Source of the DNA: Acheta domesticus
Lineage: Eukaryota > Arthropoda > Insecta > Orthoptera > Gryllidae
Assembly (NCBI GenBank): GCA_031308135.1
Contig: JAHLJT010008756.1
Span: 105,427,271 to 105,491,270, forward strand
Direction of reading: 5' to 3'
DNA length: 64,000 nucleotides
Shown: one piece after another, positions 20,967 to 32,687 of the stretch
Layout: each line of letters starts with the position of its first letter
Numbering within the stretch: position 1 is the stretch's first letter
Program-made: the position numbers and the translations under genes
Notes under the pieces: model-generated
Told to the model about the DNA's origin: nothing
The model's input: the letters and a program-made list of their open reading frames with translations, nothing else
The model's database searches: none

Positions 20967-23037
20967 TAGAGCCGGGCAAAACGCATTCTATTATCGATCG
21001 TTCTCGCCGGCTTTGCTTTCTCAGTCTCGGAGCCTTGAAGGTCGCGCGCGCGCTCCTTATCTGCCTGTTGAAATCTACACGTAGGTCTCTCTCAAGAATC
21101 GGGACGATCGGAACCACCCCATTCTCGGCTGTTGTCAGTATCGGCCGGTACCCGCCGTCTCGGCAAAAGCGGCCGCCGCCGGGTGCTCGGCACAGGCTCG
21201 GCAGCTCGACGCAATTGCGGGATTTAAGATCGCCACATATTGTGATCGCAGAACTCTTTCATATAATTGTAATTGATTAATTATAATCGTAAAAAAAACA
21301 ATTTCAGTTTATTTATTAATTGGTTGAAAAGTAACAATCACTGGATTATTTGCAAATAATTTTAGAGAGAAAGTAATACAATTTTTGAAATAATTAAATG
21401 CAAAAAAGTGAGCAAAAAGTAATTTAAAATGAACTTTTTAACAATATCAATAAAATAGAATAAAATAATTTTCATCAATTGTTTTTACATTGTGAATTAT
21501 TACACAATAGTGATATCAAGGTTACTAATCGGAATTTCTAATAATGTAAATGGACCTGCAGTTTATTTTCAAGTAAGCAAAGAAAATAATGATAAAAGTT
21601 TACATTCCAGGATTACATATCAAAGCACAAAAATATATGTTAAGGGAAAAATAATTCATTTCAAACCTATTGTTATGTCATTTATGTTTCTTACAAGTTC
21701 GAATGTAAGGTATATTTACTAAACACAATTAACATCTGATATTAATTTCATCATTACATAATAAAAACGCTTATGCGAAACAAAACTGATGTGGGTACTG
21801 TTCTTCCCTGCGTGAAAACGTCCTTTCGTCACTGGGCACAATTCATTGTGTAATAGTGGATGTAAGCCGCCATGGCCTCTGAATTGGGTGAAACAATTGG
21901 CGGCCAAACAATGGTGCCCACTGCAAATCAGCCTATTCAGCTCCTTGCTCCATCGCCACACACGGTTAGAGAAATTCAGAAATTCGAAATACATAATTAA
22001 TTATAATATACTACATTGATACACCATATAAAATGAGGGAAATTAATAAATTTATAACATTTTTGCGCCATAAAAAAATGCTGTAATTTAGTATAAGCCT
22101 AGAAGTGATAAAAATAAATTTTTCAATTGACTTTAATTGTATCACTGGCATACGAAACAGACCTAACGCGTAATTCTTTCCATTAACAGAACCTTCCTTC
22201 CATTTCCTTTATCTTCCTGGAAGAACATGTGGGACGGAGAGATATCAAAGTCGGAAGTCGCGGTTATCGACTTGCCCCCTGAGACGCGAGTGATGTTTGC
22301 ATTGCGAATCTGATCTCAGCGATCACCCATGACCCATCGGTCACATACGATAATCCGCTTCTTTTCTTTGTATAAAGAATTTAGAGGAAAGCGAGTATCT
22401 AAAGATTCATAATGTCGAATTAAAAAACAAATGACATCCTCGGTCTAGATCTAGATAAAAAATAGAGGTACGGTGCCAAACGGCTGGGATTAGTGAAAGT
22501 GGAAATGATTTGAACATACGTTTTTAACCAGTGTAGAAGAAAATAGAAATACTCGTACATTTCAAGAAAAAAGGCTTAGAAAGTTAAATATGCCTTAAAA
22601 AATATTTACGTGAAAATAGGCGAAATAAATATTGATCATAATTATTATTTTTTCATTATTTTTATTATATACATGTCAAAAAACCGAAGGCTGTCTACAA
22701 AAATTACAGGTGCCGCTAGATTGCTTGTGCATTTTCCAAGTACAAATCAAGCTAATCGCAAAAATAGTTTGTCTTATTCAAGAGGCCATGCCGCCAGAAT
22801 CGAGTTTGAACTATACTAAACGCTGGCGAGAGCTCTAGTGGCGCCTCCAGCATTTATTCGCCGCGGTCGGCGCACACCGATAACAGGCCAACTTCCGGTA
22901 TCGTTCACGAAGTCTAGGTATCGTTCGTTCTCGATAATGGTAGTTCCGGAACTGACATTCTCGGACACAGTAGTATCGGCGCGCCTGATATCGTCCCCGA
23001 GAACGAACGGAACTGAGCGCATTTTTGTCCGGCTCTA
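20967..23037 (+). mobile_element. hAT-type non-autonomous transposon in the LINE
   Basis: 2,071 bp with TIRs TAGAGCCGG(G/A)CAAAA at both ends and an 8-bp TSD, CTTGGGGT on the left and TTTGGGGT on the right (one mismatch), as expected for hAT. LINE text HSWG | LRGRLAPF joins across it. About 300 GC-rich bases at each end flank an AT-rich core. No transposase was recognised. A minus-strand frame at 21719-21994 with several Cys/His residues is unassigned. Confidence 0.85.
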
Positions 23038-23045
23038 TTTGGGGT

Positions 23046-24258
23046 CTTAGGGGCCGGCTCGCCCCTTTTTTAGTACCCTTTCAATCGACAAGATACTTCT
23101 ACGTCCGCCTTGGTGACAGAGTATCCACCAGTCACCATCTAGAAAACGGGGTCACTCAGGGATCAATTCTGAGTGTCACTCTGTTTGCCATCGCTATCAA
23201 TAGTATTGCGTCGATAATCCGAGAGCGGATGAAAGCTCGACGACATTGACGACTTTGTCATTTCCTGCTCCTCCAAGAGTATGCAAGTGATAGGCAATTA
23301 CAACTTGTCCTCAAAAATTGCAGGAATGGAGTGATGCAACAGGTTTCAAATTCTCCACATCAAAAACCAACTGTACGCACTTCAGCAGTATTCATCACGT
23401 CCATAACCACCCCGATCTTTTTCTTGGGAGTCATCTTCTTCCTTTTGTGAAGTCTGTAACTTTCCTTGGGCTTACTTTCGATAAGAGCCTAACTTGGCGA
23501 AATCACATCCGTTAACTGAAAAGCCGATGTGTGCCACCTCTGAACCTCATCCGCACCCTTATAGCAGCTCTGGGGGAGCAGACCGTGAGTGTCTCTTGCG
23601 TTTCTATAGAACCCTCATCCGCTCTATTTTGGATTATGGATGCATTGTATATGGGTTAGCGTCTCCATCAACCCTCCAGTCATTAAATACCATTCACAAC
23701 GCCGGTATAAGGATTAGTACAGGCGCCTACCGCATGAGTCGCGTCGAATGCCTCTTAGCCGAAGCTGGAGAACCATCTCTGACCCGAAGGCGAGATAATT
23801 TATTAGCCTCTTGGTGCTGAGGTGCCAGGACTCTTTAACCATCCTTGACGTCGAATAGTCACCCACCCAAATTATGAGTCCTCATAATTTCTTCTTCGAA
23901 CATCGTTACCCCATCCCTCAGGTATTCCATTTCGAAATCTTCTGCGGGAAGTAAATGTCGATTTACCCACTCCTGTGAAATCCACAATTGACCGGACTCC
24001 CCCTTGGAAACTCCTCCCCAATATTGACCTCAGACTCTCCAATCTATCCAAACTACTAGTCCTCTGGTTTACCAGAAGCACTTTCAGGGTATGAGAGAAG
24101 CCTATTCGGGTCATTTATTCGTATACACGGATGGTTCATCGTGCAGTGACGCGGTGGCATGTGGTTTTTATTGTATCAGGGCCAACAAATCATTTCGGCT
24201 TCACTCCCGGTGGAGTATATTCACTGCCGAAATGCATGCAATTCTTGAGGCCCTAAAA
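23046..24258 (+). pseudogene. I-type LINE RT end and RNase H start
   Basis: Reads LAPFLVPFQSTRYFYVRLGD, ENGVTQGSILSVTLFAIAIN (motif B), a shifted DDFVISCSS (motif C DD), ATGFKFSTSKTNCTHFS and FLGLTFDKSLTWRNHI. Then come CLLRFYRTLIRSILDYGCIV, NAGIRISTGAYRMSRVECLL and finally LFVYTDGSSCSDAVACGFYC with FTAEMHAILEAL. The last gives the first Asp and Glu of an RNase HI fold. Confidence 0.9.
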
Positions 24259-24260
24259 TA

Positions 24261-24697
24261 CACTCGTCATAAAAAAGCTGCACCCAGAAGGACCAGGCAG
24301 ATTGCGATCATGATTGCGGATTGCGATGGTGGTGTCCGTCCGACCGGTGTGGCGTGCAGTAAGGCAACAGGACCAACCAGCCTCCCGCACACCCACGATG
24401 TGGCTGCTCTCGAAAGCGTCTAATTGGACAACTGGCTGGCGAACGCTTCCCCTAGGCATAGTGTACGTGAATGTGAAGCTCTGGCGGCGCTACCCAATGT
24501 CGCAATGGCTGACGCGGCCGTTTGAAGCTCTCTTAGCTAAACGAGTGGACGCGACGTGGCGCACGTGCCACCTACCCCCCAGTGCGCGGCCGTGGAAACG
24601 AAATCATTGGCATAGCGAATGGTGTGCAAAATACCCACCGAGTTCGCAGCGGATCAGTAGGGTTCTTCGGGGTGCAGCTTTTTTATGACGATGAGTG
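24261..24697 (+). mobile_element. Tc1/mariner-type MITE inside the RNase H domain
   Basis: 437 bp flanked by TA (24259-24260, 24698-24699). TIRs are CACTCGTCATAAAAAAGCTG on the left and, from the right, CACTCATCGTCATAAAAAAG, with a 3-bp gap, continuing GCTGCACCC. GC-rich interior without coding capacity. It separates the AE-x-x-AI part of RNase H from CSDSLSSLQAV. Confidence 0.85.
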
Positions 24698-24699
24698 TA

Positions 24700-25310
24700 C
24701 ATCGAATCAGAAATGTTGCGATGAGTGGTTATCTGTTCTGATTCTCTCAGCTCCCTTCAAGCTGTTTCTCGTCCTTCTTCAGACTACCTGACGATATCTG
24801 TTCAAATCCTGATTCGTCTTCTGTCCCGCCACTATGCTCTGGTACTTAGTTGGGTCCCACGCCACGTGAGTATCACAGGGAATGAACTGGCCGACCAGGC
24901 GGCGAAATCAGCGACTCGTAAAACTCCTGTCGACATTCCTTCTGTACCAATGTCCGATGTTAAGGCTTTCTTGAAACGATCCGTGATTAGAGAGTGGAAA
25001 ACAGAGTGGCACAATAGCACTTTTAAACTTAGTGCGATAAAGAATTCTGTTAATTCCTAGTGTTTCTCATCACGCTCCTCTAGGCGTGAGGAACTAATTT
25101 TAAACCCATCTTCTTATCGGACATTGCCACTTTTCTCACGGTTTCCTCCTTCGAAGTGAAACTCCTCCCATCTGTGACTCGTGCAGGACGGATCTTTCTG
25201 TGGAACAGTCTTCCTGCACTGCACGAAATTTGTTGGCAACCGACGACATGACCTGAGCAACTCGCTACTGGTGGTGCTCGGGGATGACGATTTCTGCGCA
25301 CTCAATACTT
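24700..25310 (+). pseudogene. I-type LINE RNase H end and C-terminal tail
   Basis: Frame 24725-25060 gives VICSDSLSSLQAVSRPSSDY and LSWVPRHVSITGNELADQAA, the later catalytic blocks of RNase HI (second Asp, then the HVSITGNELAD block). A shifted frame continues RIGHCHFSHGFLL, PPICDSCRTDLSVEQSS, the cysteine tail of I-type ORF2. No poly(A) or simple tail is obvious. Confidence 0.9.
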
Positions 25311-26760
25311 TTTTTGTTTCTTGAGACCGATACCGAATCCAACTTACGCGGATAATTCTCTGTACGCTCGGTCTTTTTCGCAGTAGGTCAAGCTGGAGAA
25401 TCGCGTCCGCCGCCTTCCTTCGGCGACGACCAGCGACGCGACAGACCGGCGACAGCCCCCGGGGAAGAACAAACTTCATCGTTCTCCGGACAGGCACTAT
25501 CCCCTGGGATTATTCCAGCGGAAATTTGCACTTGGCCCGGCGACCACCCAGCATGTGTTTATCACATCACAGTGGAAATTTCCGCTGCATAAAGATATAA
25601 GACGCACGAAGCGATTGGCGCTTCAGGAAATAAGACGCAATAGCTCCTGGCCAATAACGCTCAACCTTTTAAAAACTTTATAGAATGTTCTAGAACATTT
25701 GGAAATGGGAAGGGGAGAAGGGGTCTTGCTCCAGCTTTACTCGTAGAGAAAAGAGGATTCTGGTGAAAACCTCTGAGGAGATCAGTCGAGTCTTGGAGGA
25801 GAGCCTCTGAGAGGGGCTCGAAGGCGAGATTGCGATTTTTCTTCTTTTGTTTCCTGATGTGGCGAGTGGTCCCAGTGGAAATTTCGGGAAATTGAATCCC
25901 GCTAAGTGCTAGGCCTTAGTTTCGTTGATTGAAGGGCGAGTGCTCACTCATTACGCACTATTCTGCTGTGCAATTAATTCAGCAACGCGATCTATCATCC
26001 GGTCGCTTCCTGATAAGCTCGGGGTAATTGCCCGACTGTTTTCATCGCGTGGACACCGATCTGTCGCTTCCGCCTACGCACCGAGGACAGCGTTTTTTTT
26101 TCTGCCCGAACGAGGGAGTCCCTGCAGACTGCAGCGAGTGAAATGGAGCCCCAGAGGTTGATGCCCATTCTGGTGAATTAGCGCCACGGCCAAGCTTCGG
26201 CCCATTGCCATTCACGCCCGTCTGGCGACCTACTGTGCCAGAGACTTTAACTGCACATTGTTCATTCTTTTTTGCTAGGATGAACGGCCGCGCCTGGCCA
26301 TCTTCCTTAGTCACTTCACTTTTATTTAACCTGTATCATAAATATAATTGTCATTAGTTTTACGATAGAATGTAAAATTTTTGTTTAATTTTTATTGTCT
26401 TAAGATGACGCGAAAGTGTGTGTGGATCGATCGCTGAGCTCACGCGACGAGAATAGACTAAAAATTTCGTCTTGTTTTTTATGAGCGATTTAAATTGCAA
26501 CCTTAAGATTTTATTATTAAAATTCCATTTTTTTAAATTTCAGAGCGGAACTGTGTTTTCATTTTGGGGTAAAACATCGAGCCACGTCCATCTTCCCGAA
26601 TCAAAATTTTCAGATTCTCCATCTCTGACTACCCCTGAGCTGGCCGGCACCTCTTTCAGGTAAGTCAGGAGAAATAATTCGAGGCCGCCCAAGTCAGGGT
26701 TGATGTCCCTGACGGCGACTGAGCGCGCGCCCGCGGACGTCACAAGATAAAGCGGAATAT
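25311..26760. other. GC-rich unassigned region, promoter- or LTR-like
   Basis: CpG-rich island in AT-rich surroundings. It contains CCAAT-type elements (GATTGGC near 25612, GGCCAATAACG near 25649), several purine-rich stretches and no long frame. Candidates are a host promoter with 5' UTR, a solo LTR, or another element's ends. No direct repeat or TIR pair was found to choose between them. The exon-like block 26544-26659 lies at its 3' side. Confidence 0.4.
26544..26659 (+). other. Exon-like block with acceptor and donor
   Basis: A good acceptor (TTTTTTTAAATTTCAG) and donor (TTTCAG|GTAAGTC) bracket 116 bp that stay open in one frame, with SGTVFSFWGK then PESKFSDSPSLTTPELAG. Codon composition is less AT-rich than the flanks. 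No homologous family recognised. It could be a real exon of the gene whose promoter lies in 25311-26500, or chance. Confidence 0.35.
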
Positions 26761-27074
26761 ATAATCGTATTTGAAAGATAATAAGAATGTTTTATGTTGT
26801 TTTTTGGCCCCTTTACAACCAATTTTACGTTTTAAGATAAATCTTACGCGCCCTTTTCCTTTTTTTCTTCTGCCATATCTACATGTATACTTGATGCAGA
26901 ATTCAAGCCCTCTTTTTAGGCAATGTACATGCTTTTAATCAGCGGGTAAGTTGCATCTGCAACACTTAAATTTTTTTAAAATACTTTGGCATGGGCACAA
27001 ATGACCACAGTAGTTGAAGCGCCCTCTAAACCTTATTCAATCAATATACCTAGTATAGGGTGAGCTATGTAATG

Positions 27075-28890
27075 CTGCGCGAAAAATCTCGTTGCCGGGC
27101 CGTGATAACGAAAAAGTGAATAAATCCAGTTGCTAAATTAAGAGAAAAAATCCTCTTACGCTTAATGAAGCCAGAATCCCTGTTTTGTGGGTCCTTGATA
27201 CCGAAAAATCATTTGAAAGCAAAAAGTCCGTCTGTCCCTCCGTTAGTCTGTCTGACGTATGTGAACAACACTAGCGCCTAAACTGTGCCTACGATTTTTT
27301 CCAAATCGAAGAAATCCGTGTACATTTGGCCTGAGTCAAAGCTCTGAGATTTTGAAAAACTATAATTAATTTTTGGGGTTACTTTACATCAAGCCCCCCG
27401 GACATTTTCAAAATTTTCTCAAAAATGGCTCTGAACTTTTCTTTAAATTTCTTGTAAGAAAAGAGTAAATTACATTTATAAAGGTGGCATATGTCTTAAG
27501 GTCCGATTAAATTAAGAAGGTGATTGACAGTTCTGTGTGACGTCAGGACGCCTTTCCCGTTTCCATGGCAGCTGCCAACCAGAGAGACAAAACGTGACGT
27601 GTCAGGTCGCTCAGTTGCCTCTGCCGAACACGGGGAACATTTGAGCATCGCAAGCGCCTTCCCTGCCGCCACGCCGCCCGCGTTTCTGCCTATGCTGCGC
27701 GCGCAATGTGTACTGTGTTGTGATGAGTTGCGTTGAGGTTAGGCTTTTGTCGTATTTTTTACACTTTTACACGTATTTTTTGAAGTGTTTGTTTTCGTGT
27801 CCCGGTAACACGTGCTCAGTGGTTTGCGACCTGGCAACGTCGCTCCCCTCCACTCACAAATGTCAATCACCTTCTTAATTTAATCGGACCTTAATTTCAC
27901 GGTTAACTCTGAATTTTAGAAAATTGCAACAGTTTCAATTTTTTCGACGTCTTCCAACGACTACAAAATTGAAGATTGAGATTTTCCTCCAAATAAAACT
28001 TGTTCTCTAAAGTGAGTTCTTTCTTGAAGGTCATGTACATTTTTTTGTAAATTTTAGTAGTTTTCGCGCACTATTGCGTGCAATATGTGCAATTTTAAAA
28101 AATTACTAAACCAAGATTTTCTCAAAAATGACTGCAAATTGTTTCTTTAAATGTTTGGAAAGAACAGTACTAAATGCAGTCTGTGAGATGACATAAACGT
28201 CATATTGTTCTGTTCTTTTGTTTTTTTCAAAAATTGAATTTTTGCGACTTCTCTCACGTCGTTAGTATTTACATTAGCGGCGATTTGTTAACATTATTAT
28301 ATTTATGAGTCCATATGCTTTAAATTATGTCTTAAAGTTTTTTGAAAACTCAAAACTTTTGTTATAACTAGCTCAAAAGTCCGCATTTTGAGATAGGCTC
28401 AAACGCCATTTATTCACAAATGGCTCCAAATTCCTTCTTCAAACTTTTTGAACGGATATTGCATTCTTAAATATGACGTAAAGTTAATTTTGGGGTATTT
28501 TACTGGTTTTTTTAAAATTACACTAGTGTAATTTTTTGAAATATTTCTCACACTTAATATGCACGTTTCCTGCAATTTGTAAACACTACTGTATTTTTGA
28601 GTTAAAGTGCTTTAACTGACTTCAAATAGTTTTTCGAAAACAAAAGATTCCTGTGAAAAAGCTTCCAATTTCACATTTACAGAAGCGATGAAACGCCATT
28701 TTCTTAAAAACTGCTCTAAATTTTTCAAAGAAAATTGCCATTTATGAAGAGATTTTACTGTTCTTTAATATTCTTAAAATAATATTTCCGTTCTACTATT
28801 AAGAAAGCGAAAAATTAAGAAAATGTTTAAAAAAGTCATTTGGGTGGCGATACATGGCAGCTAGCAAGAGTTTGTGCCATGTCCGTATTT
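27075..28890 (+). mobile_element. Family A Helitron, long copy with internal ~295-bp repeats
   Basis: Non-coding. It begins near CCAGTTGCTAAATTAAGAG, followed by GTCCGTCTGTC and CACTAGCGCCTAAACTG, as in the copy at 13734. Four spaced blocks of the TTCTCAAAAATGGCTC...TTTCTTTAAA type (near 27416, 28117, 28408 and 28705) lie about 295 bp apart once a 395-bp MITE is removed, so the core is a short satellite-like array. The 3' end is eroded: the GGCGATACATGGCAGCTAGC block and TTTGTGCCATG are present, but no CTAG hairpin. Confidence 0.75.
27500..27890 (+). mobile_element. MITE with TTAA target and perfect 30-bp TIRs
   Basis: 391 bp flanked by TTAA at 27496-27499 and 27891-27894. The 30-bp TIRs (starting GGTCCGATTAAATTAAG) are identical. 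The target class TTAA fits Kolobok or piggyBac superfamilies, but the terminal bases differ from typical piggyBac (CCC/CCT). A frame at 27524-27736 is not convincing. Identical TIRs suggest recent activity. The equivalent site in the neighbouring copy (near 29445) is empty. Confidence 0.9.
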
Positions 28891-30996
28891 ATAAATAAGT
28901 GTAAATCCAGTTGCTAAATTAAGAAAAAAAATCCCCTAACACGTGGTGTAGACAGAATCCCTATTTTCTAAGTTCTTGATACAGAAAAGCCAATTGAAAG
29001 CAAAATGTCTGTCCGGTGCAGGTCCGGTGTATGTGAACTACACTAGCACCTAAACTATTCTGACGAAAATCTCCGCGTAGCAATTCCTAGGTGCTGCTTG
29101 GGAATTCGCAGATATCATGGTCTTGCGAGCGTTGTGATAACTCACGGTAGTGGGATCTTTTTGGGTGATGAGATGAAATCCAAACAAGTACACAGAAATC
29201 AAATGAACTGGGTTTATTATTCTGAAAATCCTTAGCTGAATACATTGAACACACATAAATTAAAAACAGAACAAATACGGTACCTCTTTCTTTTTAAGAA
29301 TGCAGAAAGTCTTTATTTCTTTGCGTGTACTTTAATACCTGGGAATTCCCGTCGTTACTCATAAACTTTACTTAAATTTCTATTCGAAAACGGCTCCAAT
29401 TTTTTTCTTTAAATTTCTTGTAAGAATTGAGTAAAATACACTTATTAAGGTGCATAGGTCCGATTTTCACAGTTAACTCTGAAATTTCGAAAAAATGCGA
29501 AAGTTTGAATTTTATTCGGCGTCTCCCTCCAAATTCAAAATTGCAGATAAAGATTTTTCCTTCAAATAAAATTTGTTCTTCACAGTGAGTTCTTTCTTCA
29601 GTCACGTACATGTTTCTGAAAATTTTAGTACTTTTCGCGCAATATTGCGTGTAAAATGTGCAATTAAAAAAAATACAAAAACCATATTTTCTCAAAAACT
29701 TCCAAATTGTTTCTTTAAACTTTTGGTAGGAATTGTGAAAAATGTACTCTATTAGATGACATAAATGCCATATCGGTCTATTCTTTTGTTTTTTCAAAAA
29801 GTGCAAAAATGTAATTTTTTTGACTTGTCTCCCACATCGTTAATGTTTACATTATCGGCGATTTGATGACATTATTATGTTAATGAATACATGTGTTTTA
29901 AATATTGTCAAGTAAAGTTTCTGGAAAACTCAACCGTTTTCTATGAAAACTAGCTCAAAATTCCGCATTTTTTCTTCAAACTTTTGGATAGAGCTAATTG
30001 CACTCGTTAACATGACATAAAGTTCATTTTGGGGTATTTTTTTGTTTTTTCAAAAATTACACAAATGTAATTTTTTAAAGGTTTCTCTAATCTTTAATAT
30101 GCATATGCAAATGACTTCAAATTACGTTTTTCAGAAACTCAAAAATTTTCTCTGAAAAAGGGCTTTAAATTTCGCGTTTCTAGTAGCGCTTAAACACCAT
30201 TTCCTTAAAAACAGCCACAAATTTTTAAAATAAATGGCCATTTAGGACGAGGTTTTTGTGTTCTTTAATATTCTAAAATCATTATTTCCATTTGCCAATA
30301 GGAAACCGAAAAATTAAGAAAATGTCAAAAAATGTTCTTTGGGCGGCGATAGTATTGGCAGCTGGTTTCCTCCATGAAATTTATTTATCAAAAATACATC
30401 TTCAAATAAGGTCACGCTTAATTTTTTGAAAATACGAGTAGATTTTCTATAATTTCGTGACAAGCATAATTGCCCGCTGCAAATTTACTGCGATTCAGAC
30501 AGCGCTTCAGTCATAAATTAGAATTTGCAATTTTGTATATTATTTCTTCGTTCGTTTTTACATTCGACCTTTTGTTATACATTTACACATTAATCTTTAA
30601 AGAAATTATTTATTTTCAAATCTTGGAAATAAAAATTGCTAGCTCTTTAAGGGAGTATTGACAATGCAGGAAATACAACAATTGAATTCCGTTCCGTTGT
30701 CACGAATTTCTGTGAATTACATGTGAGTGTTGTGACTTGATATAGCTGTATGGTATCAGGCTTCTTTTTCCAATATAAATTTACAAAACTTTTGTATTAT
30801 ATTTTTATACGTAGTTGTAGAATTCACGTAGTTTTGACAACACTGCGATGGAAATAGGGAGTTGTTCGCTTCTTGGTTGAATTGGACATTTTCAAATAAT
30901 AGCTAAGATGTTAGTAGGGCAGAAAGGGCAATTTTTCAATCGTATGTAGCTGTTTCCAGTAATACAGGAAAGTATGTGCCGATGTAGCACCACTAG
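28891..30996 (+). mobile_element. Family A Helitron, tandem neighbour with intact 3' end
   Basis: Starts again at AAATCCAGTTGCTAAATTAAG and repeats the layout of 27075-28890, including GCACCTAAACT and the spaced TTCTCAAAAAC blocks. It ends GTGCCGATGTAGCACCACTAG (CTAG 30993-30996) followed by T. Two copies in the same orientation suggest tandem insertion or transposition of a dimer. A foreign ~270-bp piece sits at about 29080-29350. Confidence 0.8.
29080..29350. mobile_element. Small insertion in the Helitron, possible MITE
   Basis: Sequence absent from the sister copy at 27290-27420. Ends are weakly inverted: AATTCCTAGGTGCTG on the left and, reversed from the right, AATTCCCAGGTATTA. No TSD resolved. 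Confidence 0.35.
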
Positions 30997-31984
30997 TTTT
31001 TTAGAGTCAAAAGTAGTATTAGAAACAAATACTGTTTTTCTTTTAAATAATCAACATAAAAACATTTGTTGAGAATCTTTTAAAGAATGTTTGAGGATAT
31101 ATTTATGCAAAAAAATGCTTGTATTACCATAAAATGCAGATTTCCCTTTTGTTTAAAAAGTTTTGATTGCAATAATTTATAGGTAATCAACATTTTTCTT
31201 TCTTTCTTCAATTTTGTGCAATTCTATGTAACTTTCATTGAAAGATTTTACTTTTATTCATATTGTTTTGCAGTATTTTGTTTCATTGTATTGAACATAA
31301 ACATAAGATGTTTCCTTGATTCCTTAGTACACATGTAAGTATCCTTAATAAAGGTTCTTATTTGTTTCTAATATAATAAAGTTTAAAAAAAATAATTGCA
31401 TTATGATTTTTTACATTTGTCATTATTTTTTTTTTATTTAAATGAATTCATTACTAATAAAAATGTAATATTTAAAATTAAATTAAAAATGTAATATTCT
31501 AACAAAGCAACAAATGAAAATGTATGTTTGATCAATGGGAATTTGTTTTTGAAAGAAAAAACAACTTTGGAAAAGATACCACTCATCAATACACTTTTAA
31601 TAAATACATTTCAATACAATTTCATATTTTTGTAATTACACAAATAATTTGCACAGAGAGGCCTTGTTCAATTTTTATGTTGCTAAGAAAGGGAGAGCAC
31701 CATTCTTTAACTTGCGATTAACAGTGTACTCAAGGTAATCACTTTCACTAAAGTGTTCAAAGCATACTTTTACATTTTTTACAGAATCCCAAGATAAACC
31801 TGCAACAAACATAAGTGTATATCATTATTTCCAATTTTATGATTAGAGTTGTTTTGAAGTCAATAATTATTATAAGTTCCATTGGATTTATTTTCAGATA
31901 AACAATTAATATTGATCCAATAAAAATATTTCTGATGATTTTCTACATTTTTAATTTCTCATTTATATGGAATAATGCATGCAG
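30997..31984. other. Unassigned AT-rich DNA
   Basis: About 1 kb of very AT-rich sequence. A 65-codon frame at 31524-31721 has no known relative. I see no element ends. Confidence 0.5.
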
Positions 31985-32405
31985 TATAAGATATCTGTAG
32001 AAAGACAATGTCAAGATTTTAACCGAAACACTGTTTTGGGGTCCCCTTGATACTGAAAAAGTTGTTTTAGAGAATACCTCACATGAAACCCCTGAAACAC
32101 TGACAATGTTCTTCACAATTGCTCCAATTTCTTTCTTTAAACTTCTTGCTGGAATAGAGTAAAATAACTTATCATGTTGGCATAGAATTTTTTTTTACTT
32201 ATGAATTTCAAAAATTGGAAGTTTTCGATCTTTTTGACCCCTCAGACAACTACAGTATTGAAAATAAACATTTTTACTTTCTTGCATAGGTACACAGATA
32301 AATAATTAATCGTATATATAGAGAAGCTATGTCATGCCAAAGGGGAAAAATGTGATTTTAGGCAAAAATGGATAATTTGTGTTCCTATATGTTGTAAACC
32401 TGACA
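31985..32405 (+). mobile_element. Family A Helitron fragment
   Basis: Shows the family start region (AACCGAAACACTGTTTTGGG, CCTTGATACTGAAAAA) and one GCTCCAATTTCTTTCTTTAAA block. Truncated where the hAT-like element 32406-33984 begins. Confidence 0.6.
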
Positions 32406-32687
32406 TAGGGATGGAAAAAAGATTTTTTTAAAATTAAAAAAAATAATGATTTTTTAAATTTAAATGAGATTTATTTGATTAAAATAAGATTTTTTAAAAT
32501 TGTATTAGATGTTTTTACTTTAAACCAAAATCATTAAGGGATTTATTTATCCTTAAATACTTTAAAAGCAGAAAAATTAATTTTTAAAAGCAAACAAATT
32601 ATTGTTTAAACATCAATTTTTAATTTTATCATTAAACTATTCAAATTTCATTAAAAAAAGAAAGATAATATATATATTTGAGGGGTC

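Larger units (their letters stand above)
15291..25310 (+). mobile_element. I-type LINE, split by four later insertions
   Basis: About 4.5 kb of LINE spread over 10 kb. Order: ORF1 with zinc knuckles, APE endonuclease, reverse transcriptase, RNase H and a C-terminal Cys/His tail. RNase H after the RT points to the I superfamily rather than jockey or CR1. Interrupted at 15939-17622 (Tc1), 19353-20660 (Helitron), 20967-23037 (hAT) and 24261-24697 (mariner-like MITE). Each join restores the flow of the protein. The ORF1 N-terminus is missing, and a family A Helitron lies directly upstream. Confidence 0.85.

Noticed and set aside
21719..21994. Minus-strand 91-codon frame with several Cys and His as a zinc finger
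   Set aside because: No regular C2H2, CCHC or THAP spacing; it lies in the non-coding core of a hAT MITE.
25925..26314. Overlapping 78- and 90-codon frames as host exons
   Set aside because: Opposite-strand overlap in GC-rich DNA, with no splice sites or recognisable domain.
29372..29806. 144-codon minus-strand frame rich in Phe, Lys and Ile
   Set aside because: Runs through the repeated Helitron blocks; similar frames appear wherever the repeat occurs and are not conserved.
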